A stretch of DNA of 14,795 nt from JASJBU01 sp039714735 (lineage in GTDB: Bacteria; Pseudomonadota; Gammaproteobacteria; Chromatiales; Chromatiaceae), in the NCBI GenBank assembly GCA_039714735.1, contig JBDLIT010000103.1, positions 1-14,795 of the forward strand, given 5' to 3'. Of the stretch, positions 6,449 to 14,738 are shown piece by piece (position 1 is the first letter of the stretch; each line of letters opens with the position of its first letter). A program made the translations under genes and the position numbers. The notes under the pieces are model-generated. The model made no database searches. It was not told where the DNA came from and worked only from the letters and a program-made list of their open reading frames with translations.

Positions 6449-6857
6449 TTACAAACCCGCCCAACGGTATGTTACAACGATCTGCCGTTGCACGGCAGGT
6501 GCAGCTGAGGAATTGCCGGCTTTTCCGGTGGCGGTGATTTGACAGACATCGGTCGAGCCCAGGGTAACGGGCTGAGTGGAAATACTGAACCAGCTGTCGC
6601 TACCCACACTGTTATCCGAAACTGAAAGACTGCATCCAGCCGGACTGGTGCGATTGAGATGATAGGCTGCATACTGCACACCACTTTCCGCTGCATAGAG
6701 CGACTGGGATGAGAGCCATTCATCCGTGGTCTGCAGGCTCTGGGTCACGATCATCTGGGTCATCGCAAGCCCCCAGGGCACTCAGGCCCACCAGCAGAAA
6801 GATTGCAGTGATGATGGAGACGCCTTTTTGCCGCAATCGTGGTATGGATCGAGTCAT
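6449..6857 (-). pseudogene. mshP: MshP-like (PilX-type) minor pilin, broken by a frameshift
   Basis: The N-terminal part starts at the ATG at 6857 (GAGG eight bases upstream) and reads MTRSIPRLRQKG followed by VSIITAIFLLVGLSALG. That is a short basic leader with a Gly cleavage site and a hydrophobic helix, as in MshP/PilX. It then runs out of frame at a run of five G (plus-strand C run 6770-6774). With one G fewer it continues into LAMTQMIVTQSLQTTDEW and SLYAAESGVQYAAYHL to a stop at 6449, about 135 residues in all. The downstream part has a normal minor-pilin ending (RQIVVTYRWAGL) and no other stop, so the break is recent, a base-call error, or a slippage switch. It starts 10 bases after the mshO-like stop and is followed by the zinc-ribbon gene 14 bases on. 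Confidence 0.72.
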
Positions 6858-6867
6858 CTTCATTTCC

Positions 6868-7413
6868 TCAGGGACAGCTGATCAGCCCCTGGGTGTTGCG
6901 GATGTGCACCTCACGAAACAGGCGGATCGACTGGTCTCCCTGACTCAGGGTCAGATCCATGCTGACCACGGCGCTGCGGTGGGTCGAACCTGCCGCATAG
7001 GAGAAGTTCACAGCAGTCACGCCATCCATCAAAACCGCGTCACTGCTGCCGTCGTCATCGATATCCCAGTCCAGTGTTGAACCCAGAAGATTGACACTGA
7101 TCGGAGTACAGGCCCGGTACTCCTTTTGCGGAACACTGCCGTGCATGGTGATGGAGAGGAGATCCTCGAGCTGTTGGAAACGCAGACTGCCGGCGCTGAC
7201 CTGGATCTGACCGGGGTGGGCCTCACGCAACTCCCGGGCAAGCCTCTCCAGGACCAGCCGTCCCTTGGCGGTCAGTTCGGTGCGCGTCTTGGTATCCGAA
7301 AACATGATCCCCGCCTGCTGGTAGAAAGGCGCCAGAATACCCGCAACAATGCCAATCAAGACGATCGTGATGACCATTTCCATCAAGGTAAAACCGTGCA
7401 TCCTGACCAGCAT
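6868..7413 (-). CDS. mshO: MshO-like (PilW-type) minor pilin
   Basis: 181 residues. The prepilin leader MLVRMHG is cut before FTLMEMVITIVLIGIVAGIL, a classic type IV pilin N-terminus with Glu at position +5 of the mature protein. The next part, RTELTAKGRLVLERLARELR, is typical of MshO/PilW proteins. Two C-terminal-half cysteines (CTP near residue 100 and the penultimate-but-one residue, LISCP) could form a disulfide. Prepilin peptidase should process it in the inner membrane and it would join the pilus as a minor, probably tip, subunit. The start ATG shares its A with the TGA stop of the mshD-like gene (TGATG), indicating translational coupling. A second ATG four codons later would also give a workable leader. 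Confidence 0.8.
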   Translation of the reverse strand: MLVRMHGFTLMEMVITIVLIGIVAGILAPFYQQAGIMFSDTKTRTELTAKGRLVLERLARELREAHPGQIQVSAGSLRFQQLEDLLSITMHGSVPQKEYRACTPISVNLLGSTLDWDIDDDGSSDAVLMDGVTAVNFSYAAGSTHRSAVVSMDLTLSQGDQSIRLFREVHIRNTQGLISCP

Positions 7414-8000
7414 CAGAAATTCACCCGGTAGGCCTGTAGACTGATGGTTTCGTTCAGCGGGCTGCTGACAGCCACCTGAATATACCGCAGATCTCGCGCA
7501 TCGATGCCGTGCCAGCTCGCGGCGGGCTGCATCACATTCACCTGGACACCGAATCCCGCATAATCCCCAACCACACCCCCTACACCAGTTGGAGCCTCGT
7601 TCAGACCGGCGTAGTCATCCACATCGTCAAATGCGTTGCGACTGCCCTCCTCGGTGGCGATGCCACTGACATTCGCCCTGGGCAGACAATTCGTTGCCGC
7701 CTGCAGACGGCACTTGCTCCTGATACAGACCACATCGGACAGGGCGGCGCAATAAGTGGTGCAACTATTGCTGCCGGTCTCCACACAACCGCCACCCACC
7801 GGGGTATTCTCGTCGAAACGCATGCCCATGATCTCATCCATATAGGTATGGGCAATGGCCACCGCCCTCTCCCGCACAAAGGGATCGGCGCTGGATTTGG
7901 TGTTTTGCACGAAGAGACTGGCGATGCCGGCCAGGCCGATGCCCACCACCAGGATAAAGATCACTGTCTCGATCAGAGAGAAGCCAAGCCATCTCCTCAT
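7413..8000 (-). CDS. mshD: MshD-like (PilV-type) minor pilin
   Basis: 195 residues. The leader MRRWLG is followed by FSLIETVIFILVVGIGLAGI, a type IV prepilin cleavage site with Glu at +5. Downstream, SADPFVRERAVAIAHTYMDEIMGMRF and FDDVDDYAGLNEAPTG match the MshD pattern as I know it. It is Cys-rich in the middle (seven cysteines between about residues 71 and 104), an unusual number for this family and suggestive of a disulfide-tied loop. The start overlaps the stop of the mshC-like gene by ATGA, and the stop overlaps the mshO-like start. It is probably a minor pseudopilin-like subunit of an MSHA-type pilus. Confidence 0.8.
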   Translation of the reverse strand: MRRWLGFSLIETVIFILVVGIGLAGIASLFVQNTKSSADPFVRERAVAIAHTYMDEIMGMRFDENTPVGGGCVETGSNSCTTYCAALSDVVCIRSKCRLQAATNCLPRANVSGIATEEGSRNAFDDVDDYAGLNEAPTGVGGVVGDYAGFGVQVNVMQPAASWHGIDARDLRYIQVAVSSPLNETISLQAYRVNF

Positions 8001-8440
8001 CGTCTGACATATCCGGTATAGGGTTCCAGGGTCAGGGTGACGTTTTCGCCACTGGCGCTGACCACAATGTTCTCGGTGCTGCCGGTACAGACCAGACCGG
8101 CGCTGCAGCTGGGCAAGCCGCGGCCGTCGAACTGGATTGTCCCGGTCGGGCTGATGTTGCTGCCCTGCAGCACACCATCCAGACTCTCGGCATAGATGGC
8201 TGCAGCTGCAGGTGAGAAGCTGTAACCCGAACTATTCAAGGTGATCTGATAGCTCAGCCCATCTCCGGTATGATGCATGGCGCGCTCCTGGGTGTAACGG
8301 ACTGCCTGGATCAACTCCTCCGCATCTTTGATTGCCGTGAAATCACTCCCTGAGCGCACGGCCACAAAGGTGGAAAGCACGCCCAGCAAGACGATGATCG
8401 TGACCAGTTCCAACAGGGTGAAGCCACGAACTCGCTTCAT
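7997..8440 (-). CDS. mshC: MshC-like (GspH/FimT-type) minor pilin
   Basis: 147 residues. The leader MKRVRG is cut before FTLLELVTIIVLLGVLSTFV, with Glu at +5. AEELIQAVRYTQERAMHH is the amphipathic region expected after the pilin helix of GspH/FimT and MshC proteins. The end, VTLTLEPYTGYVRR, resembles MshC. Two cysteines (SCSAGLVC) probably form a small disulfide loop. Its ATG overlaps the stop of the mshQ-like gene by ATGA and its stop overlaps the mshD-like start by ATGA, so the genes are read as one unit. GspH-type minor pilin is the safer call; the msh assignment comes from the neighbours. Confidence 0.8.
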   Translation of the reverse strand: MKRVRGFTLLELVTIIVLLGVLSTFVAVRSGSDFTAIKDAEELIQAVRYTQERAMHHTGDGLSYQITLNSSGYSFSPAAAAIYAESLDGVLQGSNISPTGTIQFDGRGLPSCSAGLVCTGSTENIVVSASGENVTLTLEPYTGYVRR

Positions 8441-10882
8441 TGGCTCTCACGCCAATAGAGAAAACGGTCATCACCCCGGTACATGCCGAAACTGGCGGCG
8501 CCCAGCGGGTTTTCGGCGAATACCCCGTCGCCATTCTCATCGTTGAGCAGCCATGTCTGTTGCGGTGCAGTAGTGGAAAGATCGAGGGTCAGATCGACAC
8601 TGCCATCATTGGTGTCGCTGCCCGCACCAATCCCAGGGGCGCTCAGTACAATCTCACCACTACCTGCCAGCAGTCCCGAGCTGCTGGTTACACTGGTTTC
8701 ACCACTGCTGAGATTGTCCTGCCAGTTGTCCAGGCTGACTGCACTGGTGGGTGCAATGGTCGTGCAGTAGTCATCCGTGTTATCGATAAATCCGCTGCCA
8801 TCGAATGACTCTGCACGAACCCTGACGATGAGATCATCGGTTTGCGGTCCATAGGCGTCATCCACCACCAGGCGACCATAACGAATCTCTGTTCCCGTGG
8901 GTTGCAGAATGACTGAACCACCACCATCAGTGACACCATCCCCGTCAATCACTGAGCTCAGAACCAGGTCGATATTGCTGGTATAGGGTGAGATTTCAGC
9001 ATTGTCGTTGCGGATGTAGGTCACTTGATCCAGCATTGAGAAGGGATAGACAAGCGTACCGTTGCCATTATCGATAAGGTTGTCCAGGTTTGGATTCAGG
9101 CTGACATGCACATCCGTGTTGCTGGAATTGTCCTTACCCAGTTGACTGGCATCCGCAGTCGCTGGAGTGAAATTCACTGCACTGCCGTTCACCGTGAGCA
9201 ATTTCATGAAACCACCTGTGTAGTTCCGGGTAGTGGCGCCTGAGGCATTGCGTGCGGTTATCGTCAGCTTCGGATTGGTCGCATAATCGATTGGTTGACC
9301 GGTATAGGTAAAACTTCCGCAGCTCGGCGCCATGGCGCCATTGTCATCGACACTTGCCAGGAAATCCGCTGGATGGAAACGCCCGACAATCAGGTCGGAA
9401 GCCGGTGCAATTGCCCCACCCAGGTAGTTGTCATCCCGAAAATGGAGGGTGAAGATGCCAACCTCACTAAAGGAGGACAGGGCAAAGCTGTTGGGATTCG
9501 TGGCATCCTGAGCGTTTTCCACGACAACCCCATCACCGAAGAGAGACGAGATATTGATCCAGTTTGCCACATAGCTGGCCAGATAGCCGTTGCCGCTCAG
9601 GGAGAGAGAACCAGTCACGCCTGCAGATGGGGCTGTCATCTCCAGCCAGATTTCCGCATTGGTGGGTTGATAATTGGGTAGCAGAGCGCCGCCTGCACAC
9701 TGACCACGCAGTTGCATATGGAAGTCAGCCCCGGCAGCCCACTTCGGATCGCCACTTGAGCTGGAATTATTCAACAGCATCGTCCCGTCGGTGGTTGCCC
9801 CTGAATGGAGACTATGGGGTCGACTCACGAACTGATCGTTGCCTTGGAGCAGCAATCCAACCTCTGCACCCGCACCCTGATATCGGGCATTCAGTTGCAT
9901 GCGCCCCGCATCGTTGTATGACACAGTAAAGTTTGCCTGGGCATTAGTGTCGAAGGTCAGGTCGATGCCGGTACCTGGCGCACTGCCGGCTATCGATACC
10001 CCATTCACCACCAGGTTCCGGGCGCCGGATACTGGATCACTGTAGTCTGACCAGAAGTTGATCGTTCTTGTACCGCTAAAGGCGGGGGCACAGCTGACAC
10101 CGGTGTCACTCTTCTTCACTGCCTGGATACTGACATTTGTTGATGTTTCGCAGGCAGTGAGATCGGCAACGTCGAAGATGAAACCACTATCCGCAAAGTT
10201 CATCAGACAGCTTTCGGTTGTGCCGATAAAACAGCGCGTTGGGTTATCGGCCGTTGTCGAACTGGCCCCAAGGGTCAGACTCGGCTATGGTGTGGCGTAG
10301 CTCTGTTGTAGTTTCACCACCAGTGATAGTGACACTATCTCCACCGATCCAACCGGATGGCAGAAGGTCAACAGTGATACTGTCTTCATATAACTCATCA
10401 CATGCGCTGTTTTTACAGGCCCGAATGCTCACCTGTTCCGGCGCGCATGTCAGGGCCTGACCATCATGCAGGATACGCAGATGATCCAACGCTGAATCAT
10501 CACTGTCACACAATGAGCCAAGATCCGCAGTTGCTGGAGCATTAGGTTGGAAGGTGATGCGTGTTCCTTGTCCGAGCACTAATTCACCACTTGCCGAAAT
10601 CGCACCAAACAGGTGTGAGTTGCTGCTTACCTCTATCTTCTGTGTATAGATCAGTGCCGAAAGCGTTGTATTATCTGCAACAGACATTTCCCCAAATGAA
10701 TAGATCAAGAGTTTTTCGGCCTCTCCCGCACTGCCTGCCGAGAGCGAATTTAGGCTCCCGTCCCGTATAGTATTCATACGAAATATCATTCTAAAGATAC
10801 CTACATGGTTGCCGCTCACTGAGTGTAGTAGCCTGTTTACCGCTATTGATTCATCAGAGTTGGGGCTGATCCACAAAATCAC
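8437..10882 (-). pseudogene. mshQ: MshQ-like (DUF6701) protein, frameshifted and probably 5'-truncated
   Basis: Two open segments belong to one gene. The N-terminal piece (10882-10244) contains LLIYSFGEMSVADNTTLSAL, ISASGELVLGQG and CAPEQVSIRACKNSACDELY, then SITVDLLPSGWIGGDSVTIT and LRHTIA. The other frame resumes with LTLGASSTTADNPTRCFIGT and runs through MNFADSGFIFDVADLTACET to GMYRGDDRFLYWRESQ. The switch falls within 10276-10285, where one extra base is present. The second piece carries most of the DUF6701 region of MshQ, a large beta-rich secreted pilus-associated protein. MshQ proteins are, as I recall, well over 1000 residues with a signal peptide and a lectin-like N-terminus; only about 800 residues are visible here and no signal peptide is seen before the divergent gene at 10929. 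The limit at 10882 is therefore uncertain. In Vibrio, mshQ is the last gene of the cluster, whereas here it is first. Confidence 0.75.
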
Positions 10883-10928
10883 ACTCAGATTTCCAGCTAA
10901 AATTATCTATTTCTTCGAGGGAGTAATT

Positions 10929-12105
10929 ATGCGTATCAAAAGGGTTACTTTTGTCCATAAAACCACAATATTTTCATTATTAACTTGTGTCTTGGGCATA
11001 ACCAGCGTCCAAGCCGCGGAGATCAAAGTGGGCATGTCCACCGCCTTAAGCGGTCTTGCCTAAGCCCTGGGTCAGGGGATGAAACGGGGCGTGGAGGCTT
11101 ATTTCAAGCAGGTTAATAAATCCGGCATCAACGGCAATACGTTGAAACTGGTCGCTCTGGATGATGGTTATGAGCCTGCCAGGGCCGCACCCAATATGCG
11201 CAAACTGATTGATGAGGAAAAGGTTATTGCAGTCATGGGTAATGTGGGAACACCTACTGCCATTGTCAGTGTACCCATTGCCAATGAGAAAAAGACCCTG
11301 CTGTTTGGCGCCTTTACCGGCGCTGGTGTACTGCGTCAAACTCCACCTGATCGATACATCATCAATTACCGTGCGAGCTACGCTGAAGAGACCGCTGCCA
11401 TGATCGATGGTCTTCTCAACTCAGGTATCAAGCCTGAAGAGATCGCCTTCTTCACTCAGAATGACGGCTATGGTGATGCCGGTTACAAAGGCGCCATGAA
11501 GGCACTTAAGGTAAAGGGTGTGGCAAATCCAGAAAAAATGGCCCATGGCCGTTATACCCGCAATACACTGAATGCGGAAGATGGCCTGGGCGCGATTCTG
11601 GATGCGGAGATCGAGCCTAAAGCTGTGATCATGGTAGGCGCCTATGGTCCCCTGCGCCAAATTCATAAAAATGGCCAAGGAGGATTTTCCGGACACAAAG
11701 TTTCTGAACGTCTCTTTCGTGGGTAGTACTGCATTGGCCAAAGCATTGGGTGACAAGGGTGATGGTGTCATCGTGACCCAGGTGGTGCCCCACTTCGATG
11801 CTGATCACGCAACTGTGAAAGAGTATCACGAAGCGCTCAAGGCCTATGATGCCGGCGCTGATCCTGGCTTTGTTTCTCTTGAAGGTTACCTGGTTGCCAA
11901 GTTGTTCGTGGAAGGACTGAATCAAACCGGTTCATCACCAAACCGGGAGAGCCTCATCGACGCTCTGGAGTCTTTGAACTCGCCTAGTGTCGAGATAGGC
12001 AGCAAGGTAGGTTTCAGCAAGACCGAGCATCAAGCAAGCCACAAACTATGGCCGACCATGCTGAAACAGGGCAAGTTCGTTGCCTTCAACTGGTCTGAGA
12101 TCTAA
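10929..12105 (+). pseudogene. Periplasmic substrate-binding protein (branched-chain amino acid type), with in-frame stop and frameshift
   Basis: The ATG at 10929 has GAGGGAG five bases upstream. Residues 1-29 (ending TSVQA) are a signal peptide; mature AEIKVGMSTALSG follows. Codon 45 is TAA (11061-11063) where a Gln (CAA) would fit, and the same frame continues with ALGQGMKRGVEAYFKQVNKS, VALDDGYEPARAAPNMRKLI, MGNVGTPTAIVSVPIANEKK and FFTQNDGYGDAGYKGAMKAL. At a run of four C (11649-11652) one extra base shifts the frame; the shifted frame reads CAKFIKMAKEDFPDTKFLNV, VVPHFDAD, FVSLEGYLVAKLFVEGL and EHQASHKLWPTMLKQGKFV. Repaired, it would be about 391 residues, normal for a type I periplasmic binding protein (Peripla_BP_6). 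No ABC permease or ATPase is adjacent, while an MCP gene is, so a sensory ligand-binding role is likely. A strong terminator follows. Confidence 0.85.
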
Positions 12106-12110
12106 AGCAA

Positions 12111-12142
12111 AAAACGGGAGGGTAGCTACCCTTCCGTTTTTG
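12111..12142 (+). terminator. Rho-independent terminator after the substrate-binding protein gene
   Basis: A perfect palindrome AGGGTAGCTACCCT (12119-12132) is extended by CGG/CCG with one G-T wobble and by an A-run on the left that pairs with the T-run at 12137-12141. It begins five bases after the stop at 12105. The A-run also gives a T-tract on the minus strand, so it could stop transcription from both sides. The MCP gene 70 bases downstream would need readthrough or its own promoter. Confidence 0.88.
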
Positions 12143-12199
12143 TGATGTTTCAACCACATCGATTGTTGTGGATTGCTGGAAGCATCGAGGTAAAGAAGA

Positions 12200-14356
12200 A
12201 TGTATAAGATCAATCTTACTATCAAAGGATTGTTGATCCTATGGGTTGCGACGGCCGTAACGGTTGTCTTAATTCAGGTTCTCACCTCCCTGAATTCCTA
12301 TCATGATATCTCCGAGAACCAGCAGGCTGTGGCCGATAAGACCTTGCCGTTACAAGCAGCGAACCGTGCATTCAAAAAAAGCATCATGGGAATCCTGGCC
12401 CGTCAAACCGGCATTCTTAGTGCAGATTCAACCGAGAAACTCAAAGACCTGCGAACCCGGGAAGGATTGGAACAAGCATTTTCCTTAGCGATGAACCGGG
12501 CACAAGAGGTGGCGGGGAGCGATGAAAGCATCAAGCAACCACTTGTAACACTCAACAAGGCTTTCAACGATTTTCTAAGCGCAGATATGGCGCTATTTGA
12601 GAAAAAGCAAAATATTCTGCATATCGATGAAGAGCAGGCAGTACACGCTGAGGAGATGGACAACGCCACAAAAAACATCCAAGAGTCATCGGAAGCCATT
12701 GCTGGAAAAATCAATTTCGAGAAAAAACGCGCCATCCGCCGGATTCGAAAACTGTATAAGAAAATTAAAGGTGTCGAGGATATTGATGATCTGGATGACC
12801 CGCAAATCATCTTGCATTTTCGCGACCAGATTGGGGAACATTTCTTAGATCATTCAGCCAATCTCCAGAAGGATAGTGAAATTATCCGAACTGGTGTTGC
12901 CATGATAAGTTCCATGGGGCAGAGAATAATGCTGGAGCGATCCCCAGATGTACTCAACAGCATCAAGGATAATCAGCTTACCCAGGTCATTCAGTCCGTT
13001 ACTACTTCCATGGACAAGGTAAAAGCAAAAACCACCGATCACCCCGAACTGAAAAAGCTAATTGACACACTGTTCCGGGAATTCAACTCAGTAAAAGAAA
13101 TCCTGTATGAGGGCCATTCCATCCTAAGCCTAAGGAGACAGAGCATAAAGCTTTCCGATGAGTTGCAAATGCTGCTGACTGATGTTGAATCAACCAGTGA
13201 TGCCATGAGTGAGGCGCTTAGAACCGTCGTCCAAGTCGTTGATGGGATCGTGGCAAATGCTGAAGCAGAGGCAAAACATGTCTTTCTACAGAGCCGGAAT
13301 ATCCTGCTGGTTACTGCCGCAATAGCTTTGCTCGTCCTGTTATTTATCAGTGTGATCACGTTAAGACGAATAAATCGTCCCCTTGCCATGGCGACACAGG
13401 CCATGCGTAGCTTCGCCAAGGGTGATCTTTCCAATCGAATGGTTTACCAGGGAAAGGATGAGTTTGCCGCATTAGCCAATAACTTTAATGAGTTGGCGAT
13501 AAAAGTTGGTGGCCTCATAGCCGAAATCCATCAATCCAGCAACAATCTGACCTCTGGTGCTGAAAGCCTCTCAGTTGTGTCAACCCAAACCAATCAGGGT
13601 ATGGTGCAGCAGCAGAATGAAACAACACAGGTCGCAGCGGCCATGACCGAAATGGCTGCCAGTGTAAGGGATGTGGCGAGAAACGCTGCTGAAGCTGAGC
13701 AGGTGGCGCAACTTGCCAATACCGAAGCAGCAAAAGGACGCATAGTGGTCAATGAGGCTGTGGCAGCTACAACAGATATGGCCAATGAAGTCCAGAATGT
13801 CTCCTCTGTCATCCACAAACTGAAAGACGAGAGCGATGCTATCGGTACGGTCGTGGGTGTGATTCGAGGTATTGCCGAGCAAACAAACCTGCTTGCGCTG
13901 AATGCCGCCATCGAAGCAGCCAGGGCTGGTGAGCAGGGTCGTGGATTTGCCGTTGTTGCTGACGAGGTTCGAACACTCGCAGGTCGAACCCAGGAATCGA
14001 CCCAAGAGATTCAGCAAATTATTGAACGGCTCCAGCTAGGGACTAAAGAAGCGGTTGTAGTAATGAATCAAGGTCAGGAAAAGGCCAAAGTCAGTCTGGA
14101 AAAAGTCGAAAATGCAGGTCATACCTTGACTGAAATCATCCAAGCCGTGGAAAAAATAAAAGAGATGAATGTGCACATCGCTACAGCAGTCGAACAGCAG
14201 GGCGCAGTTGCCGAAGAGATCAACCAGAATGTAGATTCAATCAATAACCTCGCTTCTCAAACCGCTGAAGGCGCGAAACATACGGCCTCTACCAGTCAGG
14301 AGCAGACTCGATTGGCTACAGAACTTCAGGAGATGGCAGGAAAATTCTCCACATGA
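12200..14356 (+). CDS. Methyl-accepting chemotaxis protein
   Basis: 718 residues. Membrane segments lie at about 10-30 and 367-388. The roughly 335-residue region between them is periplasmic and almost entirely helical, larger than a simple four-helix bundle, with a strongly basic patch (RAIRRIRKLYKKIK, 177-190). I do not recognise the sensor family with certainty. A HAMP domain follows at about 388-440 (RINRPLAMATQAMRSFAKGD), then the signalling domain at 450-718. The tip is unmistakable: GIAEQTNLLALNAAIEAARA at 557-576, then GEQGRGFAVVADEVRTLAGR. It relays ligand signals to CheA/CheW. The C-terminus ends EMAGKFST, with no CheR-tethering pentapeptide. GAGG lies nine bases before the ATG. The frame is intact, unlike the neighbouring binding-protein gene, whose product may have been its ligand carrier. 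It converges on the ferredoxin gene with a 25-base gap. Confidence 0.95.
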   Translation: MYKINLTIKGLLILWVATAVTVVLIQVLTSLNSYHDISENQQAVADKTLPLQAANRAFKKSIMGILARQTGILSADSTEKLKDLRTREGLEQAFSLAMNRAQEVAGSDESIKQPLVTLNKAFNDFLSADMALFEKKQNILHIDEEQAVHAEEMDNATKNIQESSEAIAGKINFEKKRAIRRIRKLYKKIKGVEDIDDLDDPQIILHFRDQIGEHFLDHSANLQKDSEIIRTGVAMISSMGQRIMLERSPDVLNSIKDNQLTQVIQSVTTSMDKVKAKTTDHPELKKLIDTLFREFNSVKEILYEGHSILSLRRQSIKLSDELQMLLTDVESTSDAMSEALRTVVQVVDGIVANAEAEAKHVFLQSRNILLVTAAIALLVLLFISVITLRRINRPLAMATQAMRSFAKGDLSNRMVYQGKDEFAALANNFNELAIKVGGLIAEIHQSSNNLTSGAESLSVVSTQTNQGMVQQQNETTQVAAAMTEMAASVRDVARNAAEAEQVAQLANTEAAKGRIVVNEAVAATTDMANEVQNVSSVIHKLKDESDAIGTVVGVIRGIAEQTNLLALNAAIEAARAGEQGRGFAVVADEVRTLAGRTQESTQEIQQIIERLQLGTKEAVVVMNQGQEKAKVSLEKVENAGHTLTEIIQAVEKIKEMNVHIATAVEQQGAVAEEINQNVDSINNLASQTAEGAKHTASTSQEQTRLATELQEMAGKFST

Positions 14357-14381
14357 TCCATGGCATTTTCCAGTAACTTAA

Positions 14382-14720
14382 TTAATGGTGTTCCGAGACC
14401 ATATTGATCGTGTATTTGGGGATCTCGATCACCAGGTCTTCATCACCCACCACCGCCTGGCAGCTCAAGCGGGATTCCGGCTCCAGGCCCCAGGCCTTGT
14501 CGAGCAGATCCTCTTCCGTCTCTTCCGCCTCCTGCAACGAGTCGAAACCCTCGCGGATGATCACGTGGCAGGTGGTGCAGGCGCAGGATTTCTCGCAGGC
14601 GTGCTCGATCTCGACACCATGCTGCTGGGCGGCGTCACAAATGGTAGTTCCCGGTTCGACATCGAATGCCGCGCCTTCCGGACAGATCTCTTCATGGGGC
14701 AGAAATATCAGTTGAGGCAT
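14382..14720 (-). CDS. fdx: ISC-type [2Fe-2S] ferredoxin
   Basis: 112 residues, the usual length. It begins MPQLIFLPHEEICPEGAAFD and has the adrenodoxin-type cluster motif with Cys42, Cys48 and Cys51 (HACEKSCACTTCHVIIREG) plus Cys87 (RLSCQAVV). Cys46 is the extra conserved non-ligand cysteine of the ISC family. The helix LQEAEETEEDLLDKAWGLEP is typical of bacterial Fdx. It supplies electrons for iron-sulfur cluster assembly on IscU. The start lies 18 bases after the stop of the preceding frame, which ends like hscA, the normal upstream neighbour of fdx, so the promoter is outside the window. Usual downstream isc genes such as iscX are not found: the next gene is the convergent MCP, 25 bases away. 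Confidence 0.95.
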   Translation of the reverse strand: MPQLIFLPHEEICPEGAAFDVEPGTTICDAAQQHGVEIEHACEKSCACTTCHVIIREGFDSLQEAEETEEDLLDKAWGLEPESRLSCQAVVGDEDLVIEIPKYTINMVSEHH

Positions 14721-14738
14721 GGTTTTATCCCGTGATGA

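Noticed and set aside
8437..10882. Two separate genes, a 588-residue and a 212-residue protein
   Set aside because: The end of one and the beginning of the other read as one continuous MshQ-type sequence when a single base is removed at 10276-10285.
12140..12199. Flagellar-type (sigma-28) promoter upstream of the MCP
   Set aside because: I could not find boxes close to TAAAG and GCCGATAA at a suitable spacing.
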